Under the pieces are notes generated by a model. It was not told where the DNA came from. It did no database searches and saw only the letters and a list, made by a program, of their open reading frames with translations. Source: Methylobacteriaceae bacterium (lineage in GTDB: Bacteria > Pseudomonadota > Alphaproteobacteria > Rhizobiales > Beijerinckiaceae). From it: a DNA stretch of 16,071 bases. How positions within the stretch are numbered: the first letter of the stretch is position 1; each line of letters starts with the position of its first letter. The stretch lies in assembly GCA_019247255.1 (NCBI GenBank), contig JAFAPJ010000317.1:1-16071 (forward strand). Reading direction: 5' to 3'. Made by a program: the position numbers and the translations under genes. This document shows positions 1 through 7,084 of the stretch, in pieces.

Positions 1-745
1 CGACCTTCTGCAGGTTCACGCGCAGGATCTCGACGCCGGCCCCGTAATGGTTCAGCGTCTCCTGCGAGATCTGCTTCACCTCGGCCTCGATCGCGGCCCG
101 GTCGACGGTCAGGATCGTCTGGATGTTGCGGCGCCCGATAACCTCGCGCATCGCGCTCTCGGCGACTGCCCGGACCGACCCGTCGGGATTGGCGAGGTTG
201 TAGACGAAGTCGGTCACCTTCGCGGGATCGACCTGCCATTGCAGCGTGAAGTCGATGTCGACGATGTTCTCGTCGCCCGTCAGCATCAGGCTTTCCTCGC
301 CCGACCCGCGGGGCGCACGCCGGCCCGTCTCGACCCGGGTGCCGATCTCGATCGTTCGCAGCGCCGTGACGTTCGGCTTCAGGTACGTGCCGATCGGATA
401 CGGAAGGTTGTAGCTGAGGCCTTCGCGGCTGAGCCCCACGAACTTGCCGAAGCGCAGGTTCACGCCGACCTCTTCGGGCCGAACCGTGTAGATTCCGGTG
501 AGAAGCCAGACGACGAGGGCTGCGAGCGCGAGAAGCGCGATGCCCCGCCCGCCCATCGCGGCGCCTGAGCCGCCGCCTCCCGGGATGATGCCGCGCAGGC
601 GATCCTGACCGCGGCGCAGCAGGTCCTCAAGGTCCGGAGGCTTGTTGCCGCCGCCGCCGGACGGGCCCGAGCCCCAGGGCCCGCCGGAGCCGCCCCTCTG
701 ACCCCAGGGGCCGTTGCCTCCGCCGCTCTGATTACTCCAAGGCAT
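1..745 (-). CDS. hflK: HflK, FtsH protease modulator (3' end cut by window edge)
   Basis: The first 248 codons are present; the C-terminus lies beyond the left edge. The protein opens with the Gly/Pro/Trp-rich HflK leader (MPWSNQSGGG), a cytoplasmic stretch of about 65 residues. One membrane segment follows (about residues 68-84, GIALLALAALVVWLLTG), then the start of the SPFH/Band 7 domain (YTVRPEEVGVNLRFGKF, residues 86-102). In this family HflK pairs with HflC on the periplasmic face of the inner membrane and surrounds FtsH, limiting its attack on membrane proteins. The ATG at 745 has an AAGGGA run about 11 bases upstream. folA lies 148 bp upstream on the same strand, and hflC would be expected just outside the window. 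Identification is by recognised motifs and gene order, and is firm. Confidence 0.95.
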   Translation of the reverse strand, partial: MPWSNQSGGGNGPWGQRGGSGGPWGSGPSGGGGNKPPDLEDLLRRGQDRLRGIIPGGGGSGAAMGGRGIALLALAALVVWLLTGIYTVRPEEVGVNLRFGKFVGLSREGLSYNLPYPIGTYLKPNVTALRTIEIGTRVETGRRAPRGSGEESLMLTGDENIVDIDFTLQWQVDPAKVTDFVYNLANPDGSVRAVAESAMREVIGRRNIQTILTVDRAAIEAEVKQISQETLNHYGAGVEILRVNLQKV

Positions 746-774
746 TGAACGAGCCTGTCCCTTCTCGCGGCGGC

Positions 775-800
775 AAGCGCCCCCGGCGGGGCCCGCGCTT
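775..800. repeat. GC-rich inverted repeat in the folA-hflK gap
   Basis: The arms AAGCGC (775-780) and GCGCTT (795-800) are perfect complements. Inside them CCCC and GGGG can also pair, leaving a CCC bulge. The element sits about 30 bp upstream of the hflK start, so it would fold in the hflK leader RNA. No T-run follows it in the direction of transcription, so it is not a standard intrinsic terminator. A role in attenuation or RNA processing is only a guess. Confidence 0.4.
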
Positions 801-827
801 GTTGTCGGCGGGCTCCCCAATAGTCAA
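799..827 (-). promoter_or_regulatory. Weak candidate promoter for hflK
   Basis: Read on the minus strand, TTGACT (827-822) matches a sigma-70 -35 box. After a 17-base spacer comes CAACAA (804-799), which is a poor -10 box. It lies 54-82 bp upstream of the hflK start in the 148 bp folA-hflK gap, the widest gap in this gene run. That leaves room for a promoter of its own. The -10 element is weak, so this is tentative. Confidence 0.25.
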
Positions 828-893
828 GGCGCGCAGGTGGGGCGGGTCGGAACCGTCGTCAACGGCGGCACGATCCGGCGCGACCTTCGAGCG

Positions 894-1403
894 CTAGGCG
901 GAAAGTCGCACGAGATCGATGAAGCTGAACGGATATTCGTCGCCGGGCCCTGGCTCGCGCCGGTCGCGCGAGATCTCACGGAAGGCTGTCTCGTCGAAGC
1001 CCGGGAGGAGAACGTCGCCCTCCGGCGCGGCATGGACCCGCGTGAGGTGGAGGCGCGCCGCGCGCGGGATCGCGAGCTGGAAGATCTCGGCGCCGCCGAC
1101 CGCCGCGACCGCATCCGCGCCCATGCGGAGAGCCTCGGTCTGCGCCAGTTCGCAGGCCTCGGCGAAGCTCGCGGCCCGCCGCGCGCCCTCCGCCGCGAAG
1201 ACCGCATCGCGCGTGAGGACGATCGATACGCGCCCTGGCAGGGCCTTGCCAATCGACTCGAAGGTCTTCCGGCCCATGATGAGCGGCTTGCCCCAAGTCA
1301 GCTCGCGGAAGCGTCGGAGATCGGTCCTGAGGCGCCACGGGAGCGCTTGGCCTCGTCCGATAACGCCGTTCTCAGCCGCCGCGACCACCACGATCAGCGG
1401 CAC
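894..1403 (-). CDS. folA: Dihydrofolate reductase
   Basis: Reduces dihydrofolate to tetrahydrofolate with NADPH, restoring the cofactor that thymidylate synthase oxidises. I place the start at the GTG at 1403, giving 169 residues, the usual family length. An ATG at 1490 would add 29 residues that do not look like DHFR and would overlap the upstream gene by 50 bp. AAGG lies just upstream of the GTG. The family pattern is complete: the strand and loop IVVVAAAENGVIGRGQALPW (4-23), the substrate-binding Asp28 in RTDLRRF, MGRKTFESIG (43-52), VLTRD (62-66) and VGGAEIF (102-108). It lies 37 bp downstream of the NTF2-like gene and upstream of hflK. thyA is two genes upstream, so the two enzymes of the cycle are probably co-transcribed. 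Confidence 0.95.
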   Translation of the reverse strand: MPLIVVVAAAENGVIGRGQALPWRLRTDLRRFRELTWGKPLIMGRKTFESIGKALPGRVSIVLTRDAVFAAEGARRAASFAEACELAQTEALRMGADAVAAVGGAEIFQLAIPRAARLHLTRVHAAPEGDVLLPGFDETAFREISRDRREPGPGDEYPFSFIDLVRLSA

Positions 1404-1440
1404 GGACCGGCCTTGAACCCCGCCCGGTCCCGCCACGGGC

Positions 1441-1905
1441 TCAGAGCCCGAGATCGGAGAGTCCCGGATGGTCGTCGGGACGGCGGCCAAGCGGCCAATG
1501 GTACAGGCGGTCGGCCGCCGCGATCGGCAGGTCGTTGATCGAGGCGATCCGGCGGCGCATCAGCCCGGCCTCGTCGAACTCCCAGTTTTCGTTCCCGTAG
1601 CTGCGGAACCACTGGCCCGAATCGTCGTGCCACTCATAGGCGAAGCGCACGGCGATTCGGTCTCCGGCCGTCGTCCAGAGCTCCTTGATCAGCCGGTAAT
1701 CGAGCTCCCGCGCCCATTTGCGGCGCAGGAAGGCCACGATCTCCGACCGGCCCGCGATGAACTCGGCCCGGTTCCGCCAGCGGCTGTCCTCCGTGTAGGC
1801 CAGCGCGACGCGCTCGGGATCGCGGCTGTTCCAGGCATCCTCGGCGAGGCGCGCCTTCTCGGCGGCGGTCTCGGGCGTGAAGGGCGGCAGCGGCGGGCGG
1901 CTCAT
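1441..1905 (-). CDS. DUF1348 / NTF2-like fold protein
   Basis: A 154-residue protein of the DUF1348 family, in the NTF2-like superfamily of small alpha+beta barrels. The recognisable N-terminal part is [20 protein letters not shown], followed by a Trp/Arg-rich segment ([13 protein letters not shown]). Later come [20 protein letters not shown] and a basic IASINDLPI stretch. The family is common in bacteria but, as far as I know, has no assigned reaction. Members are often labelled nuclear transport factor 2 family proteins, a fold name rather than a function. A GGGAG sequence lies about 10 bases before the ATG. It sits 39 bp after thyA and 37 bp before folA, so it is probably part of the same transcript. 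Nothing in the sequence ties it to folate chemistry. Confidence 0.88.
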   Translation of the reverse strand: MSRPPLPPFTPETAAEKARLAEDAWNSRDPERVALAYTEDSRWRNRAEFIAGRSEIVAFLRRKWARELDYRLIKELWTTAGDRIAVRFAYEWHDDSGQWFRSYGNENWEFDEAGLMRRRIASINDLPIAAADRLYHWPLGRRPDDHPGLSDLGL

Positions 1906-1944
1906 GGGGGCGGCTCCCTCATCGGTTAGGGCGGGCGGAGGCGC

Positions 1945-2748
1945 CTAAACCGCGACCGGCGCCCGAATGGCGGGGGCGGGATCGTAGCCCTCCAGCACGA
2001 TGTCCTCGTAGCGCAGGTCGAAGACGGAGCGGATGGCTGGGTTGAGGACGAGCCGGGGCAGAGGCCGCGGCTCCCGGGTCAGCTGCAGCCGTGCCTGGTC
2101 GAGGTGGTTGGCGTAAAGGTGGGCGTCGCCGAAGCAATGGACGAAGTCGCCGGGCTCCAGATCGCAGGCCTGCGCCATCGCCTGCGTCAGGAGCGCGTAG
2201 GAGGCGATGTTGAACGGGACGCCCAGGAAGGCGTCGCCGGAGCGCTGGTAGAGCTGGCAGGAGAGCCGGCCGTCCGCGACGTAGAACTGGAAGAGGCAAT
2301 GGCAGGGCGCGAGCGCCATGCGGTCGAGATCGGCCGGGTTCCAGGCGCTGACGACGAGGCGGCGGGAATCGGGGTTGCGACGGATCTCGTCCTGCACCCA
2401 GGCGATCTGGTCGATGATCCGGCCGTCCGGCGCCGCCCAGGACCGCCACTGGCGGCCGTAGACGGGGCCGAGCTCGCCCGCCTCGTCCGCCCACTCGTCC
2501 CAGATCGAGACGCCGTTCTCCTTGAGGTAGCGGATATTCGTGTCGCCCGCGAGGAACCAGATGAGCTCGTGCACGATGGATTTCATGTGCACGCGCTTCG
2601 TCGTCACGAGGGGTAAGCCCTCGCGGAGGTCGAAGCGCATCTGATGGCCGAAGACGGACAGCGTGCCCGTGCCCGTGCGGTCGGACTTGGGCGTGCCCTC
2701 GTCGAGGATGCGGCGAAGGAGGTCGTGATAGGCGCGCATCTCATCCAT
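1945..2748 (-). CDS. thyA: Thymidylate synthase
   Basis: Methylates dUMP to dTMP using methylene-tetrahydrofolate, releasing dihydrofolate. The 267 residues cover the whole family. The dUMP phosphate-binding loop is KSDRTGTGT (21-29, Arg24), followed by [20 protein letters not shown] (46-65). Next come [17 protein letters not shown] (71-87), [10 protein letters not shown] (93-102) and the Arg129/Arg130 pair in DSRR. The catalytic nucleophile is Cys149 in [12 protein letters not shown] second ATG at 2739 would give 264 residues, the length of the E. coli enzyme, and places the active cysteine at 146 as in E. coli. That start has GGA just upstream, so it is equally possible. This is the first gene of a minus-strand run with DUF1348, folA and hflK, and it is divergent from sspB. 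Confidence 0.97.
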   Translation of the reverse strand: MDEMRAYHDLLRRILDEGTPKSDRTGTGTLSVFGHQMRFDLREGLPLVTTKRVHMKSIVHELIWFLAGDTNIRYLKENGVSIWDEWADEAGELGPVYGRQWRSWAAPDGRIIDQIAWVQDEIRRNPDSRRLVVSAWNPADLDRMALAPCHCLFQFYVADGRLSCQLYQRSGDAFLGVPFNIASYALLTQAMAQACDLEPGDFVHCFGDAHLYANHLDQARLQLTREPRPLPRLVLNPAIRSVFDLRYEDIVLEGYDPAPAIRAPVAV

Positions 2749-2754
2749 TTACCA

Positions 2755-2792
2755 GCCCGGCCGGGCCGGTCGACACCGGGCCTTCACCGGGC
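2755..2792. repeat. Palindrome and paired direct repeat between thyA and sspB
   Basis: The thyA-sspB divergent gap (2749-2891) holds a perfect 12-bp palindrome GCCCGGCCGGGC (2755-2766). It also holds two copies of CACCGGGC (2774-2781 and 2785-2792) spaced 11 bp, about one helical turn. This spacing can suit a regulator, but GC-rich DNA makes such words by chance. I see no clear -35/-10 pair for either gene in the rest of the gap. Confidence 0.3.
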
Positions 2793-2891
2793 GACGGATT
2801 GTCCCCGCACTTTCCTTCCCGACCGGCCGACCCTATTCTCATGGCGGTCGTCGCGGCCCGCGGGCCCGCCGACCTCCCAACCAGGATTGTG

Positions 2892-3482
2892 ATGTCGACC
2901 GACCTCATCCGCTACGACCTCCTCGTGCAGGACGCGCTGAAGGGCGTGGTTCGGCGCGTGCTCGGGGACGCGATGCGGGACGGGCTGCCCGGCGAGCATC
3001 ACTTCTACATCTCGTTCAGGACGGATCACGGCGGCGTCCGCCTCTCGCAGCGCCTGCGCGAGCGCTACCCGCAGGAGATGACGATCGTCCTCCAGCACCA
3101 ATACGAGAACCTCGCCGTGACCGAGACGGCCTTCGAGGTCGGGCTGTCCTTCTCGGGAATTCCCGAGCGGCTGCGGGTGCCCTTCGACGCGCTGACGGGC
3201 TTCTTCGATCCCTCCGTCCAGTTCGGGCTCAAGTTCGAGGCCGTCGAGGGCCAGGAGGCTCAGGCCGATAAACCGGCCGCGACCGCCGCGACGAAATCCG
3301 CCGTTCCGGCCGTCAAATCGAACGTGCCCAAGATCGGGCCGCGCCCGGCCCCCGCCTCCGAGGAGCCGGCCGAGCCCAAGAAGAGCGAGGGCAAGCGGGC
3401 CAAGAAGGCGGAGCCGAGCCCCGCCGAGCCGGCCGCGAGCGCCGAGGTCGTGAGCCTCGACGCGTTCCGCAAGAAGAGCTGA
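2892..3482 (+). CDS. sspB: SspB-type ClpXP adaptor (alpha class)
   Basis: SspB delivers ssrA-tagged and other substrates to the ClpXP protease in the cytoplasm. The ATG at 2892 is chosen because AGGA precedes it and the conserved fold begins at once (STDLIRYDLLVQDALKGVVR). This gives 196 residues. The folded part runs to about residue 118 and includes GEHHFYISFRT (34-44), RLRERYPQEMTIVLQHQYEN (54-73) and RLRVPFDALTGFFDPSVQFG (93-112). After it comes a low-complexity tail of about 75 residues rich in Ala, Pro, Lys and Glu, ending VVSLDAFRKKS. In known SspB proteins a short C-terminal motif on a flexible linker docks on ClpX. This ending probably does the same, which is inference. It is divergent from thyA and its stop codon touches that of the P450 gene. 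Confidence 0.93.
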   Translation: MSTDLIRYDLLVQDALKGVVRRVLGDAMRDGLPGEHHFYISFRTDHGGVRLSQRLRERYPQEMTIVLQHQYENLAVTETAFEVGLSFSGIPERLRVPFDALTGFFDPSVQFGLKFEAVEGQEAQADKPAATAATKSAVPAVKSNVPKIGPRPAPASEEPAEPKKSEGKRAKKAEPSPAEPAASAEVVSLDAFRKKS

Positions 3483-4901
3483 TCAGCGAAGCGCGAGCCG
3501 CATCGGCAGCCCGCCGGATGGTCGCAGGGTCACGCGCTGCACGGGCTTCACGTCGTGGCCGGGCTCGAGCTCGAGGCGCGTCCCTTGAACGACCCGAGCG
3601 AGGACGATCGTCGCTTCGGTGAGCGAGAAGGACGCCCCGATGCAGACCCGCGGCCCCGCCCCGAAGGGCAGGTAGGCGAAGCGGTCGATCGACTCGCGGC
3701 GACCCGGAAGGAAGCGTTCCGGATCGAAGGCGTCCGGCCGGTCCCAGAGCCGGCGATGCCGGTGAAGCACGTAGGGCGCGATCATGACGAGCGAGCCCGC
3801 CGGAATGCGGTAGGGCCCGATGCGGTCGTCGCCGATCGCGGCCCGGCTCATGAACGGTGCGGGCGGGTAGAGCCGGACGGCCTCGTCCACGACCGCCCGC
3901 GTCAGGACGAGCCGGTCGAGCGCCTCGGCGGCGCTCGCCGACGCCAAGGCTTCGTCCACCTCCGCCTCGACACGCTCCCGCACCACGCGGTCCTGCCCGA
4001 GGAGGTAGATGGACCAGGAGAGCGCGTTCGCGGTCGTCTCGTGACCCGCGCCGATGAAGGTCACGATGTTTGCCTTCACCTCGATCTCGCTGAGCGGGTC
4101 GCCCGTCTCCGGGTCACGGGCCTCCAGAAGCAGGGTCAGGAGGTCGCGCGGCGCTGGACGGCCCGAGGCCACGAGCTCGCGCCGCGTCGCGATGAGCTCA
4201 TCGACGATCTCCTCGAAGAAGCGCAGGGCGGGGCGGGCCCGCAAGCGCCCGATCCGAGGCAGCCACTCGGGCAGCCCGAACACGTCGAGCGGATCGACGG
4301 GCCCGATCGCGTCGAAATAGCGGGTGATCACCCGGCCGAGCGCGTCGGGATCGCGCGCCAGCCCCTGCGTGAAGATCGTGCGCTCGAGGACGTCGAGGGT
4401 CACGCGGGTCATCTCGGCCGCGACGTCGAGCCGGCTGCCCTCCCCGCGTCGGCGCCAGCGGCGCACGAGCTTCAGCGCCGCATCGTCCATGGCGGGCGCG
4501 AAGGCCGCGACCTGACGCGGGGTGAAGAGCGAGGCCATGGCCCGGCGCTGCCGGCGCCATTCGTCCCCCTCGGCCGTGAGGAGCCCGTTGCCGAGGCCGG
4601 GCGCGAGCACCCGGCGCTGCAGGTCGTCCTTTCGGTAGTTGCGGGCGTTCTCGACGAGAACGTGCCGGATCGCGGCCGGGTCGGACAGGACCGTGACCCG
4701 CCCGAGGACGCCGCGTCCCGCGAGGATGGGCTGCTCGAAATGCGCCTCGGTCCACGTCTCGAGCGGGTTCGCGCGTGCGCCCCGCAGGAAGCCGAAAAGG
4801 TCCGGGGGTTCGCGCAGCGGCCGCGGGGCGGGCGGCACGAAGAGCACGCGCTGAGGCGCAAGGGTGGCGACGTCGGCCTGTGCGGACGGGGTGATTGTCA
4901 T
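3483..4901 (-). CDS. Cytochrome P450
   Basis: A soluble 472-residue haem monooxygenase with every core motif. These are the C-helix WRRQRR (115-120), the I-helix oxygen-activating AGHETT (285-290) and the K-helix ExxR at Glu340-Arg343 (EAVR). Further on are the PERF motif (DPERFLP, 393-399) and the haem loop FGAGPRVCIG (413-422) with the thiolate ligand Cys420. No membrane anchor is seen, as is normal for bacterial P450s. No ferredoxin or reductase gene is nearby, so it must draw electrons from partners encoded elsewhere. The substrate cannot be read from the sequence. It is a single gene on the minus strand, divergent from fumC with a 158 bp gap, and convergent with sspB with no space between the stops. 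Among its conserved housekeeping neighbours it looks accessory. Confidence 0.96.
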   Translation of the reverse strand: MTITPSAQADVATLAPQRVLFVPPAPRPLREPPDLFGFLRGARANPLETWTEAHFEQPILAGRGVLGRVTVLSDPAAIRHVLVENARNYRKDDLQRRVLAPGLGNGLLTAEGDEWRRQRRAMASLFTPRQVAAFAPAMDDAALKLVRRWRRRGEGSRLDVAAEMTRVTLDVLERTIFTQGLARDPDALGRVITRYFDAIGPVDPLDVFGLPEWLPRIGRLRARPALRFFEEIVDELIATRRELVASGRPAPRDLLTLLLEARDPETGDPLSEIEVKANIVTFIGAGHETTANALSWSIYLLGQDRVVRERVEAEVDEALASASAAEALDRLVLTRAVVDEAVRLYPPAPFMSRAAIGDDRIGPYRIPAGSLVMIAPYVLHRHRRLWDRPDAFDPERFLPGRRESIDRFAYLPFGAGPRVCIGASFSLTEATIVLARVVQGTRLELEPGHDVKPVQRVTLRPSGGLPMRLALR

Positions 4902-4923
4902 GGGCTGGATGTGGGGCTGCCCT

Positions 4924-4942
4924 GCCCTCGCCGTGAGAGGGC
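4924..4942. repeat. Small inverted repeat in the P450-fumC divergent gap
   Basis: GCCCTC (4924-4929) and GAGGGC (4937-4942) form 6-bp arms around a 7-base loop, 22 bp upstream of the P450 start. It could be an operator or a leader hairpin for the P450 gene. The rest of the 158 bp gap (4902-5059) shows no convincing -35/-10 pair on either strand. Confidence 0.25.
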
Positions 4943-5059
4943 GATGTTGTCACCGTCCCGAGAGGAGCGACGGGCTTGCCTCCGCGGCGCGCGAAGCGGA
5001 TGAAGCGCACCGTCGCCCCTGACCTGCACGGGGCCGTTTGCCAGCTTGAAGAGGCCCGA

Positions 5060-6478
5060 ATGTCAGCTGTTTCCGGACAGGCCGGTCCGACCCGCACCGA
5101 AAGCGACACGTTCGGGCCGATCGAGGTCCCGGCTGAGCGCTACTGGGCCGCGCAGACGCAGCGCTCTCTCCAGAACTTCAAGATCGGCACGGAGCGCATG
5201 CCGCCACCGCTCGTCCATGCGCTCGGACTGGTGAAGCAGGCGGCAGCCCTCGTGAACGCCGATCTCGGCGAGCTTGACCCGAAGCTCGCGGGGTCGGTCG
5301 CGGATGCCGCGGCAGCGGTCGTGGCCGGCCGCCTCGACGACGAGTTCCCGCTCGTCGTGTGGCAGACGGGCTCGGGCACGCAATCCAACATGAACGCGAA
5401 CGAGGTCATCGCGAGCCTCGCCAACGAGGCGCTCGGCGGCCAGCGCGGCGGCAAGTCGCCCGTGCATCCGAACGACCATGTCAATCGCGGCCAGTCCTCG
5501 AACGACGTCTTCCCGACAGCCATGCATATCGCGGCGGCGCGCGAGATCACGGGCCGCCTCATCCCGGCGCTGAAGCACCTGCACGAGGCGCTCGCCGCGA
5601 AGTCGCGCGAATTCGCCGACGTCGTGAAGATCGGGCGCACGCACACGCAGGACGCGACGCCCGTCACCCTCGGGCAGGAATTCTCAGGCTATGCCGAGCA
5701 GGTGGCGCTCGGGATCGCCCGGATCGAGGCCACGTTGCCCGGGCTCTACGCGCTCGCGCAGGGCGGCACGGCGGTCGGCACGGGCCTGAACGCGCACCCC
5801 CGCTTCGCCGAGAGCTTCGCCGCGAAGGTCGCGGAATTGACGGGGCTCCCCTTCCGCTCGGCGCCGAACAAGTTCGAGGCGCTGGCCTCGAACGACGCGC
5901 TCGTCTTCGCCCACGGCGCGCTGACCGCGCTCGCCTCCGGCCTCTTCAAGGTCGCCAACGACATCCGCTTCCTGGGCTCGGGTCCGCGGTCCGGCCTCGG
6001 CGAGCTCAGCCTGCCCGAGAACGAGCCCGGCTCGTCCATCATGCCCGGCAAGGTCAACCCGACCCAGTGCGAGGCCATGACGATGGTCTGCTGCCAGGTG
6101 ATTGGGAACGGCACCGCCGTGGCGATGGCGGGCAGCCAGGGACATTTCGAGCTGAACGTCTTCAAGCCGGTCATCATCTACGGGACGCTACAATCCGTGC
6201 GGCTGCTAGCCGACGCGGCGGTGAGCTTCACGGACAATTGCGTCGTCGGCATCAAGGCGAACCGCGACCGGATCACGGATCTCTTGAGCCGCTCGCTGAT
6301 GCTCGTCACCGCCCTCGCCCCGACGATCGGCTACGACAAGGCCGCCGCCATCGCGAAGACGGCGCACAAGAACGGGACGACGCTCCGCGAGGAGGCGATC
6401 CGGTCAGGCCACGTGACGGCGGACCAGTTCGACGCGGTCGTGCGCCCGGAGGACATGCTGGCGCCGCACGGGGCGTGA
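5060..6478 (+). CDS. fumC: Class II fumarate hydratase
   Basis: Converts fumarate to L-malate in the TCA cycle; class II enzymes are iron-free homotetramers. The start at 5060 gives 472 residues, close to the usual 460-470. GAGG precedes it, and the family N-terminus ([20 protein letters not shown]) follows soon after. An upstream in-frame start at 4976 would only add a basic, unrelated stretch. Conserved elements are [12 protein letters not shown] (106-117), [20 protein letters not shown] (136-155) and [10 protein letters not shown] (192-201) with active-site His195. The superfamily signature [11 protein letters not shown] (324-334) carries the catalytic Ser325. The last 130 residues are also intact. 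It is divergent from the P450, and the small ccdA-DUF4169-RHH genes begin 32 bp after its stop, so they may share its transcript. Confidence 0.97.
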   Translation: MSAVSGQAGPTRTESDTFGPIEVPAERYWAAQTQRSLQNFKIGTERMPPPLVHALGLVKQAAALVNADLGELDPKLAGSVADAAAAVVAGRLDDEFPLVVWQTGSGTQSNMNANEVIASLANEALGGQRGGKSPVHPNDHVNRGQSSNDVFPTAMHIAAAREITGRLIPALKHLHEALAAKSREFADVVKIGRTHTQDATPVTLGQEFSGYAEQVALGIARIEATLPGLYALAQGGTAVGTGLNAHPRFAESFAAKVAELTGLPFRSAPNKFEALASNDALVFAHGALTALASGLFKVANDIRFLGSGPRSGLGELSLPENEPGSSIMPGKVNPTQCEAMTMVCCQVIGNGTAVAMAGSQGHFELNVFKPVIIYGTLQSVRLLADAAVSFTDNCVVGIKANRDRITDLLSRSLMLVTALAPTIGYDKAAAIAKTAHKNGTTLREEAIRSGHVTADQFDAVVRPEDMLAPHGA

Positions 6479-6510
6479 CCTATGATCGCCGCAGGAGACC
6501 GGAGCCAGAC

Positions 6511-6756
6511 ATGAACAGGGTCGCTGTCCGCGTGGAGCTCGATTCCGAGCTCGTCGAACAAGCGTCGCGGGCGGGGCTCAGCATCTCGCATGAGCTCGAT
6601 CGGGCGCTCCGCCGCAAGCTCGGCATCCCGCCCGGTCCGAGCCACAGCAGCGACGAGGCAGGACGGTGGGCGCGCGACAATGCCGGCGCGATCGCGGCGA
6701 CCAATGCGCGAGTCGACGAGAATGGCCTCTGGTCGGACGGCTATCGCGTCTTCTGA
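6511..6756 (+). CDS. ccdA: CcdA-type antitoxin
   Basis: An 81-residue protein matching the type II antitoxin CcdA. The N-terminal half is a ribbon-helix-helix DNA-binding domain (MNRVAVRVELDSELVEQASR, then LSISHELDRALRRKLG). The C-terminal half is the toxin-binding arm, with the family pattern WARDNAGAIAATNARVDENG then SDGYRVF. In intact loci CcdA represses the operon and wraps around CcdB, blocking its attack on DNA gyrase. The ATG at 6511 is preceded by GGAG at good spacing. Its stop overlaps the next ATG (TGATG at 6754-6758), as in a toxin-antitoxin pair. That next ORF, however, encodes only 46 residues, so the antitoxin appears to have lost a working partner. The full-length reading frame suggests it is still made, perhaps as a repressor. 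Confidence 0.85.
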   Translation: MNRVAVRVELDSELVEQASRAGLSISHELDRALRRKLGIPPGPSHSSDEAGRWARDNAGAIAATNARVDENGLWSDGYRVF

Positions 6757-6896
6757 TGTTGCTTCTGCCGGTTCACGCGCTGAAGCCGACGCGATCCGAA
6801 GCGGGGCAGCGGCTGGTCCTTGGACCGGTGCTGGCCGAGGTCGAGGCCCGCGATAGCGCGATGCGAGCCGTCGACCTCCCGTTCGTCGGGTTCTGA
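6756..6896 (+). pseudogene. Probable ccdB toxin remnant (46-residue ORF)
   Basis: This 46-residue ORF starts inside the ccdA stop codon (TGATG), exactly where ccdB would start. CcdB is normally about 100 residues. Only the end resembles it: LGPVLAEVEARDSAMRAVDL followed by PFVGF fits the C-terminal helix of CcdB, which in the family reads roughly LG.PV..L...RD.I..ALD.L..G. The first 20 or so residues (MLLLPVHALKPTRSEAGQRL) do not resemble the CcdB N-terminal sheet. A deletion that joined the first codons to the C-terminus would explain this. The gyrase-poisoning end is nominally kept but the fold is not, so activity is unlikely. The alternative is an unrelated small protein. The stop is 2 bp before the DUF4169 start. 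Confidence 0.5.
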
Positions 6897-6898
6897 CC

Positions 6899-7084
6899 AT
6901 GGCCGAGATCGTCAACCTGCGTCGTGCCCGGAAGGCGAAGGCCCGCCTCGACGCCGAACGGGACGCGGCCGCGAACCGGGCGAAGTTCGGCCGCACCAAG
7001 GCCGAACGCCAGGACACCGAGGCGAGCCGGCGGCTCGCAGCCGCACGGCTCGACGCTCATCGACGCGACGGCGGAGAGAGCTGA
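6899..7084 (+). CDS. DUF4169 family protein
   Basis: A 61-residue, highly charged and probably helical protein of the alphaproteobacterial DUF4169 family. It begins MAEIVNLRRARKAKARLDAE and carries the typical AANRAKFGRTKAER segment (24-37) before a basic end rich in Arg and Ala. No function is known to me for the family. There is no signal peptide or membrane segment. It starts 2 bp after the ccdB remnant. Its stop overlaps the start of the RHH_4 gene (TGATG at 7082-7086), so translation of the two is probably coupled. From memory, this pair is often found together near fumC and sspB in Hyphomicrobiales, which suggests a shared role. Confidence 0.88.
   Translation: MAEIVNLRRARKAKARLDAERDAAANRAKFGRTKAERQDTEASRRLAAARLDAHRRDGGES

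Noticed and set aside
841..893. GGAAC near 850 as a second EcfG promoter
   Set aside because: No CGTT follows at 16-17 bases, and no plus-strand gene starts downstream.
1404..1490. A longer folA start at 1490
   Set aside because: It would overlap the upstream gene by 50 bp and add residues foreign to DHFR. The GTG at 1403 fits the family start.
3555..5003. A 482-codon open frame on the plus strand, antisense to the P450
   Set aside because: It is a by-product of GC-rich codon use. It has no recognisable motif, while the opposite strand carries every P450 motif.
4976..5059. A 28-codon N-terminal extension of fumC
   Set aside because: The added residues are basic and unlike fumarases, and the ATG at 5060 has its own ribosome site and gives the family length.
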